Origin: Mangrovimonas sp. TPBH4
GTDB lineage: Bacteria > Bacteroidota > Bacteroidia > Flavobacteriales > Flavobacteriaceae
DNA length: 64,000 nucleotides
Assembly (NCBI RefSeq): GCF_001280505.1
Contig: NZ_LBIO01000062.1
Coordinates: 116,644-180,643 of the forward strand
Direction of reading: 5' to 3'
Both the position numbers and the translations under genes were made by a program. Shown piece by piece: positions 45,401 to 51,831 of the stretch. Numbering within the stretch: the first letter of the stretch is position 1; every line of letters begins with the position of its first letter. Below the pieces are notes generated by a model. The model was given only the letters and a program-made list of their open reading frames with translations. It was not told the origin of the DNA and did no database searches.

Positions 45401-46518
45401 AAGAAGGAACTGGAGGAGGAACTTCCTATTGGAATGCTACTGTGGTGATTACTGCCGAGGATGTGACTTTTGAAAACATCATTTTGGAAAACTCTTTTAA
45501 CCAATACATTTCCCAAAAGGAATCGGAAGATACCGTATTGGCAAAAGCGCCAAGTGAACCAACCCGTCCAACCGATTATGGAAATACGAGTGTTCAGGAT
45601 CGTTCGGCTGGTTTTGTAACACAGGCTGCTGCTATTGGAATTGCCAATAGTGCCGATAGAGTAATCTTGAACAATTGCCGTGTTATTGGACGTCAGGATT
45701 CCTTCTATGGAGCTTCCGGAGCTCGTGTGGCAATTTACAAAGGTGCCATGATGGGAGCCGTGGATTATCTGTTTGGAGGGATGACAGCAGTATTTTATCA
45801 AACCGATTTGGTACTGAACACCAGTGATTCTAGTAACGATGCGGCCTATATTACAGCAGCACAACAAACCAGTGGGAGAGGATTTTTAATGTATGAATGT
45901 CATGTAGTGTCACCAGTGCCAGGTGTGGAGACCGCTTCTATATATGGTTCTAAACCTGGGTATTTTGGACGTCCTTGGGCTCCAAATACAAGTGAAGTCG
46001 TGTTCTACAATACGACTATTGATGAGTCAACATATCCAGGATCAGAAGGCTTGTCCTTGATTGCACCAGCAGGCTGGACCAGTAGTTTGGGAGGCGAGTC
46101 GTCTATGATGTATGAATATGGTACTATTGAAAATGCTGAAGGAGTAGATAATTCCGATAGCCGAGCGTCATGGTCTACGGTGTTGACCACTGAAGAATTG
46201 ACTGATGGCACCGCCATCAACACTCTTAATTTTACCCAAGGAGATGATGGTTGGGACCCTTTTCCGGAATTAGACGGCTCATTGGGAATTGAAGATGAAA
46301 TCATGGAAACTGCGGTTATCGTGAGTGCTTACCGTCAGCAGTTATTTATCTCCAATGTGTCTTCTGAAACTCAGGTAAAAGTGTATGCTTTAACAGGTGC
46401 CTTGGTACATGAGTTTGAAACCAATCAGGATACCGCAATAGATATCGCCAACGGCCTTTGGATTGTAACAGTAAATGCTCAAGATGGTTCAAAAACCGTA
46501 AAAATCATAGCGCATTAA
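42481..46518 (+). CDS. Multidomain pectinesterase (CE8) with T9SS sorting domain
   Basis: 1345 residues, about four times the size of a bare pectinesterase. After a signal peptide come two near-identical ~135-residue modules (27-160 and 166-300). Then a beta-sandwich (about 308-480, starting TDVWDFGAEQFDEVLYNNHL), two CnaB/FN3-like modules, and another sandwich with WLFDDKVISNATAYKGLIF. The CE8 catalytic beta-helix covers about 860-1240: Q1072-D1073 in GRQDSFYG, nucleophile D1095 in VDYLFGG, R1164 and W1166 in GRPWAP. A short T9SS-type end follows (QQLFISNVSS, VYALTGALVHEF, GLWIVTVNA). It removes methyl groups from pectin so that the neighbouring PL1 lyase can cut. Confidence 0.92.
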   Translation: MKKHYFLLQLFLLFVVAAVQGQTTTSYNLGDQSTFTNSGNQWDPVTSTTSPDGNVRTQAATSLWHSAGYGIAFQNGNSLEIDVTGTCTIRFYGSVYSAGTLDGGTTLGGNDLGTLDVDMDAYPEMADQTGYYEYSYTGGEGTIYFTFSGSNAYTPAIEVTYPYTIYNLVDQSTFTNTGVQWDPVTSTTSPDGKVRTQAATSQWHSTGYGVAFKEGNSLEIDVEGTNTTVRFYGSVYSAGTMSGGTTLGGNDLGVMDVDMDAYPEMGDQTGYYEFTYVGGATTLYFTFNGSNAYTPAIQVTNLPASIIMTDVWDFGAEQFDEVLYNNHLNEEVINAWYDGVTPGTSGINLPSFSAGDLGYVTNGTSDRLRTTNTNITRWDENIASSTNFTGRVYVNSGANMNRYLTLNLQEDDEVTIHARTDSGGNINFEYAADPAAQKDEVEMPAAEVELQFVAQYTGEYHVYDNIGKPSYFRVLRKAANYITITGTVDATEAPGIPEGYTVQYTNEAGKMYEAVVTDGTYSIEVPAPYTYALSLGGANGYVITNGDTVEVTEESTMHDITVLQVDLYNLSGAITGLSDLSNLELHFTPDPLMETIYQPIVTVDTEAMTYTVNLEADLEYTISAEGVNDYEILDNTITIGTAAATSDVNFTLKPVYDVSITAPDLDAEQMSALSLTFTNNNEEGYTYTFADVTTVALRDGVYSITYDGLDAYPIELTLTSNLTIDGADTTKELSFDPVSEWLFDDKVISNATAYKGLIFSGSVSVRGDHSPPDLVASTGATIAVPIAVGQKVIVTDYYQSNYTIEDGDVVANTSGSTSSSVVSEYVYEGTVDGTVTISVGGTSYFRSVKVVDIVAYSAVITVGIDKDYQTINAALDAVANMERPNNELVTIVIDPGNYEEMLVVSSHNVTLKNASSTPSIAILNEGVDIDVNAVRITSYYGQKYNFFSQGTDNKWSAESLAVNTENGYTNYVNQEGTGGGTSYWNATVVITAEDVTFENIILENSFNQYISQKESEDTVLAKAPSEPTRPTDYGNTSVQDRSAGFVTQAAAIGIANSADRVILNNCRVIGRQDSFYGASGARVAIYKGAMMGAVDYLFGGMTAVFYQTDLVLNTSDSSNDAAYITAAQQTSGRGFLMYECHVVSPVPGVETASIYGSKPGYFGRPWAPNTSEVVFYNTTIDESTYPGSEGLSLIAPAGWTSSLGGESSMMYEYGTIENAEGVDNSDSRASWSTVLTTEELTDGTAINTLNFTQGDDGWDPFPELDGSLGIEDEIMETAVIVSAYRQQLFISNVSSETQVKVYALTGALVHEFETNQDTAIDIANGLWIVTVNAQDGSKTVKIIAH
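42559..43380 (+). repeat. Tandem duplication inside the pectinesterase gene
   Basis: Codons 27-160 (42559-42960) and 166-300 (42976-43380) encode modules that share long identical stretches such as SPDG-VRTQAATS-WHS-GYG, FYGSVYSAGT and GGTTLGGNDLG. The DNA has many third-position differences, so the duplication is not recent. The modules look like carbohydrate-binding or surface-spacer domains. Confidence 0.85.
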
Positions 46519-46593
46519 AAAGTTAGTTGTTTTAAAAAATAGGCAGGATCAATTAGTATGGTAAACAATCCTGTTTAGACTGTGATTTGTTTT

Positions 46594-46623
46594 AAAAAGC
46601 TCCAAAATATCTTGGAGCTTTTT
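46594..46623. terminator. Bidirectional terminator between pectinesterase and DUF2200 genes
   Basis: AAAAAGCTCCAA / TTGGAGCTTTTT, six-base loop, between convergent genes. Confidence 0.87.
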
Positions 46624-46653
46624 TTAACTGTAATGAAGAAGGAAGATTCGAAA

Positions 46654-47004
46654 TTAAGTTCTCAAAATCTTTTCCATAGTGCGGCCTTTGGCCAATTCGT
46701 CAATGAGTTTGTCCATATATCTAATTTGCTGCATCAAATCTTCTTCAATTTCTTCTACACGGTAGCCACAGATAACCCCCGTAATTTTGGAAGCATTGGG
46801 GTTGATTTCGGGAGCCTCTGCAAAAAAGGTCTCAAAATCCACCTTGGTGTCTATTTGTTCCTGAAGTTGTGTTTCATCATATCCGGTAAGCCAACAAATA
46901 ATCGTGTCAACTTCCTCTTTGGTCCGTCCTTTCTTTTCTGCTTTGGCAATATAGTGGGGATAGACGCTGGCAAATGCCATTTTATATATTCTCGTATTTG
47001 TCAT
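46654..47004 (-). CDS. DUF2200-family protein
   Basis: 116 residues, ATG 47004. The sequence [40 protein letters not shown] and [32 protein letters not shown] fits DUF2200, a small cytoplasmic family of unknown function, over its whole length. It is monocistronic between two terminators. Confidence 0.88.
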   Translation of the reverse strand: MTNTRIYKMAFASVYPHYIAKAEKKGRTKEEVDTIICWLTGYDETQLQEQIDTKVDFETFFAEAPEINPNASKITGVICGYRVEEIEEDLMQQIRYMDKLIDELAKGRTMEKILRT

Positions 47005-47093
47005 GATGCTTCAGCTTTTATTAACGTGTTGATTTTGGTTATAACCAAGATACGCAATAAATCGTTCAATTAAATAACGGGATAGGTACAAAC

Positions 47094-47124
47094 AAAAAGC
47101 CCAAATCTATAATTTGGGCTTTTT
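47094..47124 (-). terminator. Terminator of fhs
   Basis: AAAAAGCCCAAAT / ATTTGGGCTTTTT with a five-base loop, 20 bases past the fhs stop codon on the minus strand. Confidence 0.87.
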
Positions 47125-47143
47125 TGTATAAAGTAAAAATAGT

Positions 47144-48811
47144 TTAAAACAGACCTTCAATAGTGCCATCGGCATCTATACTGATATGTTCAGCCGAAGG
47201 CGTAGCTGGCAATCCAGGCATGCGCAAGATGGCACCGGCAATAGGAATGATAAACCCTGCTCCGGAAGCAACTTCAAATTCTCTAATATTGATGTCGAAA
47301 TTCTCTGGGCGGCCCAGTTTCTTTTCGTCATCGCTTAAACTTTTCTGTGTTTTTGCCATACACACCGGAAGGTTGCCAAAGCCAAGGGCTTCAAAGCGTT
47401 TCATCTGGTTGTGAGCCTTGTTGGAAAGAATCACATGCTTGGCACCGTAAATGGTACGGGTGATTTTTTCCATTTTAGTCCTGATGGAATCTGATAGGTC
47501 ATAGGTATGACTGATTTTGTTTTTACAGTTTTCAGTGGCTTCAACCACTAAATTAGCTAGATCGGTACAGCCTTCTCCACCATTGGCCCAACCATAACTT
47601 AGGGCTACGGGTACGCCCATTTTTTCACAGTGTTCAAAAAGCAATTGTTTTTCAGCTTCGGTATCACTATCAAAAGCATTTATGGAAATCACTACAGGTA
47701 CTCCAAAACTCTTTAAGCTGTCTACATGACGTTCCAAATTAGGAAGTCCTTTCGCAAGAGCTTCGGTATCTTCTTGTGTCAATTCCGATAATGGTTTGCC
47801 ACCGTGATATTTCAGGGCTCTAATAGTAGCTACTAGAACAACAGCTTTCGGTGAGAGTCCTGCATTTCGACATTTGATGTTGATGAATTTCTCGGCGCCT
47901 AAATCAGCTCCAAAGCCAGCTTCAGTGACTACATAATCGGCAAGGCTCATTCCCATTTTTGTAGCAAGTATGGAGTTGGTGCCTTGAGCTATGTTGGCAA
48001 AAGGACCTCCATGGATGATGGCCGGGGTTCCTTCCAAAGTCTGAACCAAATTTGGTTTAATGGCATCTTTCATCAAAACAGCCATAGCGCCATGGGCGTT
48101 GAGGTCTCGGGCAAAAACAGGTTTACCTTTCCAAGTGTCACCAATATAAATATTCCCCATGCGTTCGGTAAGGTCTTCCAAACTATTGCTCATACAAAGG
48201 ATGGCCATAATTTCGGAGGCCGCCGTAATGTTAAACCCTGTTTCACGAGGTACGCCTCCCGCTTTACCACCTAGAGCCCCGACTATATTACGAAGGGCGC
48301 GGTCGTTCATGTCCATACAACGTTTCCAAAGGACAGTTCTGGGGTCAATACCTAAACTTCTGGTTTTACTTTGGATGTTATTGTCTATTAAGGCGGCCAA
48401 AAGGTTATTGGCTTTTTCAATAGCATGAAAGTCCCCTGTAAAGTGAAGGTTGATATCTACCATTGGAATTACTTGGCTCCAACCACCGCCAGCAGCACCA
48501 CCTTTAATCCCAAATACAGGCCCTAAACTAGGTTCACGTAATACGGTTACCGTTTTTTTACCAAGTTTACTAAGGCCATCCGCCAAACCAATGGAAGTGG
48601 TTGTTTTACCTTCTCCTGCAGGGGTTGGAGTAATGGCAGTAACTAAAACCAAATTGCTTTGGTCTACCTTGTTTTGGTCAATAAGGTCTAAAGGAAGTTT
48701 GGCCTTGTCCGATCCGTAATAATCCAGTTGTGATTCGTTAATATCTAATGTAGCTGCAATGTCGCGAATATGCTTTGGGGCGACGCTTTGCGATATTTGA
48801 AGATCCGTCAT
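47144..48811 (-). CDS. fhs: Formate-tetrahydrofolate ligase
   Basis: 555 residues. Joins formate to tetrahydrofolate with ATP, giving 10-formyl-THF for one-carbon metabolism. The P-loop ITPTPAGEGKTTTSIGL, the formate/THF region LREPSLGPVFGIKGGAAGGG and the motif VTEAGFGADLGAEKF are intact, and the length is normal. Its start is 157 bases downstream of the cyclase-globin gene on the same strand, so read-through is possible but a separate promoter is likely. Confidence 0.97.
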   Translation of the reverse strand: MTDLQISQSVAPKHIRDIAATLDINESQLDYYGSDKAKLPLDLIDQNKVDQSNLVLVTAITPTPAGEGKTTTSIGLADGLSKLGKKTVTVLREPSLGPVFGIKGGAAGGGWSQVIPMVDINLHFTGDFHAIEKANNLLAALIDNNIQSKTRSLGIDPRTVLWKRCMDMNDRALRNIVGALGGKAGGVPRETGFNITAASEIMAILCMSNSLEDLTERMGNIYIGDTWKGKPVFARDLNAHGAMAVLMKDAIKPNLVQTLEGTPAIIHGGPFANIAQGTNSILATKMGMSLADYVVTEAGFGADLGAEKFINIKCRNAGLSPKAVVLVATIRALKYHGGKPLSELTQEDTEALAKGLPNLERHVDSLKSFGVPVVISINAFDSDTEAEKQLLFEHCEKMGVPVALSYGWANGGEGCTDLANLVVEATENCKNKISHTYDLSDSIRTKMEKITRTIYGAKHVILSNKAHNQMKRFEALGFGNLPVCMAKTQKSLSDDEKKLGRPENFDINIREFEVASGAGFIIPIAGAILRMPGLPATPSAEHISIDADGTIEGLF

Positions 48812-48968
48812 TTGTAATGGTCTTTTATGTATTATTGAGTTAAGAACTTAAGGTATAAAGATACTTAAAAGGCTAGAGAAATATGGAGAGTTAAGATGGA
48901 TTTGTATGAAGAAATACTACACATTTTATTTTATAGTACAATTGTGAAATGTAGGAAGTGAAATAGGT

Positions 48969-50294
48969 TTAAGCGTATTTTTTCATTTCAGTGGTAATGA
49001 TAGTCAATGCCTGTTCCCAGGCTTTCAACAATTGGCCGCTGCTATAATCTCCCAATTCTTCCTCTATGGTTTCCAAAAGGGATGATAACACTACTGGGTA
49101 ATGAGTTTCGTTGACGCCATAACGCGCATGACTTTCCCCCAACATTTTAAGACCTAGGGTTAAGTGTTCTGGTCGGCTCATGGAATAGACAATACCTCCC
49201 AGCATATGGGTTAGTAATCGTCCTTGGGATGCCATGTTGTTTTTGAAAAGGGCTCGAGCTTCTGGTGCTTTTTCAAATACACGGTCATAAAACTTATTGG
49301 CAAAGGCTTCTTCGTTGCGTAGAATATAATCTAGGGAGCGTTGCAATTCCAATTGAATGTCCATTTCTTTGAAGCCTTTAAGTTCGTATAAAATGGTTTC
49401 ATGTTCATGACCTTCCATTTGCGGGTTAAAGGTTTGTCCCGTTACCAAGGTATTTTCGGGGAGTCCCTTATAAATGGATTCTGAAATCAATATTTTGGTT
49501 TGGGCGGTCTTGTTGAAGGATTGGATACGGCTCGCGGTATTTACAGGGTCGCCTACTACGGCAAACTGCTTGTGTTTGGGGTGTCCCAAGTGCCCAATGT
49601 AGGCCTTTCCAAAGTTGATGCCAATGCCCAGTTTAATACTGACGTTAAAATCTACCAGTTCAATACGATTGAGCCTTTCAATAGCATACTGCATGCCCAA
49701 AGCTGCTCTTACTGCATCTTGGCAATTTTTGCTCCGGAGCCCACCGGAAACCCCAAAGAGGCCAATGATTTCATCTCCCGCATATTGATAGATGACACCA
49801 TTATTAATTAAAATGGGGTCTCCTAAAACCGTATAAAACCTATTGAGAATATGGGCGACATCAAAGGAACTGTTTTCCGAAGCCATTTTGGTAAAGCCTC
49901 TAATATCACAAAATAAAATCGCGATGGCGCGCTCTTCGGCGGCACCCTCTGGTACGGTTTCCAACTGTAATTTGTTCACTTCGGCACTGGTCCAAACCAA
50001 ACGTTGTATACTAACGTCTCCCTTTGGGTAACATTGGCAGGCCAATCTAATGGAAGGATCCCATTTTCTTATGCTGGCAACTTCCTGCTCTTTAAGGGTT
50101 CTGGGACTTAGATTGTGTAGACCATCCAAAACACGGATCCGGCAGGTAGTGCAAAGCCCATTCCCACCACATTCGTGCATATGCGGAATTTGATTGTTGA
50201 TGGAGCATTCTAAAAGTGTGGCGTCCGGATCGTGATGCGCTATTTGTTGGTTGATGCCGGTGTAGGTTATCACGGGTGTTTTAACGTTAGCCAT
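48969..50294 (-). CDS. Ferredoxin-class III nucleotide cyclase-globin fusion protein
   Basis: 441 residues with three recognisable domains. Residues 1-100 are a [2Fe-2S] ferredoxin domain with ligands C42, C48, C51 and C86 (C-x5-C-x2-C-x34-C, the same spacing as the free ferredoxin at 12533-12862). Residues about 120-305 are a class III cyclase: FCDIRGFTKMAS with metal-binding D130, YAGDEIIGLFG with D174, and FAVVGDPVNTASRIQ with N252 and R256. Residues about 315-441 are a globin: F350 at the CD position and proximal H389 in GESHARYGVNETHYPVVL. No membrane helix. All catalytic and cofactor residues I can check are present, so a soluble, redox- and gas-responsive cyclase is plausible; cAMP versus cGMP cannot be decided. 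The membrane PAS gene lies 57 bases upstream on the same strand. Confidence 0.9.
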   Translation of the reverse strand: MANVKTPVITYTGINQQIAHHDPDATLLECSINNQIPHMHECGGNGLCTTCRIRVLDGLHNLSPRTLKEQEVASIRKWDPSIRLACQCYPKGDVSIQRLVWTSAEVNKLQLETVPEGAAEERAIAILFCDIRGFTKMASENSSFDVAHILNRFYTVLGDPILINNGVIYQYAGDEIIGLFGVSGGLRSKNCQDAVRAALGMQYAIERLNRIELVDFNVSIKLGIGINFGKAYIGHLGHPKHKQFAVVGDPVNTASRIQSFNKTAQTKILISESIYKGLPENTLVTGQTFNPQMEGHEHETILYELKGFKEMDIQLELQRSLDYILRNEEAFANKFYDRVFEKAPEARALFKNNMASQGRLLTHMLGGIVYSMSRPEHLTLGLKMLGESHARYGVNETHYPVVLSSLLETIEEELGDYSSGQLLKAWEQALTIITTEMKKYA

Positions 50295-50351
50295 GTTAGT
50301 AAGCTTTATGTTTTATAAAGATACTAAAATATAAAGTGCTGGCCTATAAGC

Positions 50352-51176
50352 TTAAAAGTCGCGAAAATGACGTTTGCCCTCCTGAGCTTTTTGAAATTCC
50401 GGTTTACTTAAAATATTTTCGTTAAGCACCATATCTGTTTTTACAATAGAGTCCAAAAAGGAATTCATTAATTGTGGATTGTTACGGACGTCATCATTAA
50501 TGTAGTTGTAGTCTATATTGATACATATGGCACCTATTAATCCATCCTTTTCTTTATAGATTGGAATGGTGGTACATTTGAATTTTCGGGAACCAATATT
50601 GAGTTCGTAGTTGATTTTGTCCTCGTTTTTTGAATTCCGCCTTTTCAGGTCCAATACCAAATTGGTGGCTGGAGATTCTATATTGCGGCCAGTAACATTG
50701 TTTTTAATGTAGTAAAGCGCTTTGGATGGGTTAGTGAGGTTGTGAAGCAGGATTTCAATGCCCGAATCAGGGAAACTGTCACCAATGTGTTGTACGATGC
50801 GTTTATAGTTTTTTAAATAATTAATAGATTCATCCAAAACCTGGTCTCCCTTATATTTCTTGAATAATTTATGGTAACGGTCTCTGTAGGGATTCTTTAA
50901 AAGGTGTTTAACATTGTTCTGCTCTCCTATTAGTACCAATTGTCTTCCAGCCTGGTGGTCTGTTTTTTTTAGGAGTTCGTTTACTGCTTGGTTGAATAGG
51001 TCCATATCGAAACTTAGGATATGGTCTTCATTCACTTTAAAAGGGTAGAAAGGGTAATCCTCAAGCGGAGTTCCTTTTTGTTTTTTACGTTCCCTAATAC
51101 GTCCAATAATATAACCGAAACCTAGCATGATTAAGGACGCGATAATGCTCAGGCCAATATTTATTAAACTTTCCAT
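50352..51176 (-). CDS. Membrane-anchored YheO-type PAS protein
   Basis: 274 residues from ATG 51176. One N-terminal membrane helix (about 5-24, INIGLSIIASLIMLGFGYII) is followed by a basic linker and a cytoplasmic part. From about residue 125 it matches the YheO/DauR PAS domain: VQHIGDSFPDSGIEILLHNL, NNVTGRNIESPATNLVL, RKFKCTTIPIYKEKDGLIGAICINIDY. YheO-family proteins normally carry a C-terminal helix-turn-helix; here the protein ends ~35 residues after the PAS with none. It is therefore likely to signal to a partner and not to DNA. The cyclase-globin gene follows 57 bases downstream and probably shares its transcript. A longer frame back to 51266 lacks a good signal for starting there. Confidence 0.82.
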   Translation of the reverse strand: MESLINIGLSIIASLIMLGFGYIIGRIRERKKQKGTPLEDYPFYPFKVNEDHILSFDMDLFNQAVNELLKKTDHQAGRQLVLIGEQNNVKHLLKNPYRDRYHKLFKKYKGDQVLDESINYLKNYKRIVQHIGDSFPDSGIEILLHNLTNPSKALYYIKNNVTGRNIESPATNLVLDLKRRNSKNEDKINYELNIGSRKFKCTTIPIYKEKDGLIGAICINIDYNYINDDVRNNPQLMNSFLDSIVKTDMVLNENILSKPEFQKAQEGKRHFRDF

Positions 51177-51442
51177 AGTTCTTAGAGTTGTGGTTGGAAA
51201 TGTCCGGTTGGGTTTTATGCTGTTTAAATTACAAAAAAGTTTAAAACTGAAAGTATTAGGTTCCAATGTAAGTGTGCGAATGAAAACTTTAAAGCTGAAA
51301 CAGGTGCTGTTCGTTAAGCAAAAGTTAATAAATCATAAGCGCTAAAAAATAGATGAAAAGAGTATGAGGTAGTCTGCTGTAAATTGTTTAATTTAATGCA
51401 TCTATTTGAAAATCAATTATTAATCTATAAAATTTTAAGAAT

Positions 51443-51775
51443 ATGAATGACGTAGAAGCAAAATTGTCAGAGCTAAAAGAAATTGCTGTCAGCCAATTGA
51501 ACAAATGTGGTGTGAGTGAAATTGACCATGCCCAATTGGACGGTTATGTTAATAGTTTAAAAACCATGGTAGACAACCATGATGCCTCCTTGGTAGCGGC
51601 TCAAGACCCTTCGGAGTTGGAAACGGTGCGTAGGAATTTTGTTGAGAAGAAGTTGGGAATCACTGATAAGGACAAGGCCATGGCTGCTATTACTAAGGTG
51701 GCCGAAACAATGTCAGAATTTAAAAATAAAAACCGGCCGGCATTTTATTATCTAGTTGCAAAGGAATTAGGATAA
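51443..51775 (+). CDS. DUF2853-family protein
   Basis: 110 residues. The motif DASLVAAQDPSELETVRRNFVEKKLGI and the ending NRPAFYYLVAKELG are diagnostic of DUF2853, a small all-helical cytoplasmic family of unknown function. Divergent from the PAS gene, convergent with polA. Confidence 0.88.
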   Translation: MNDVEAKLSELKEIAVSQLNKCGVSEIDHAQLDGYVNSLKTMVDNHDASLVAAQDPSELETVRRNFVEKKLGITDKDKAMAAITKVAETMSEFKNKNRPAFYYLVAKELG

Positions 51776-51797
51776 AATGTCCGACGAGCAAAAAGAA

Positions 51798-51826
51798 AAA
51801 AAGCTATCGAAATTCGATAGCTTTTT
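51798..51826. terminator. Bidirectional terminator between DUF2853 gene and polA
   Basis: AAAAAGCTATCGA / TCGATAGCTTTTT with a three-base loop, between convergent genes. Confidence 0.87.
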
Positions 51827-51831
51827 ATGTT

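Noticed and set aside
45223..45867. 214-codon minus-strand frame
   Set aside because: Antisense to the pectinesterase catalytic domain; Ser/Ile/His-rich shadow with no signals.
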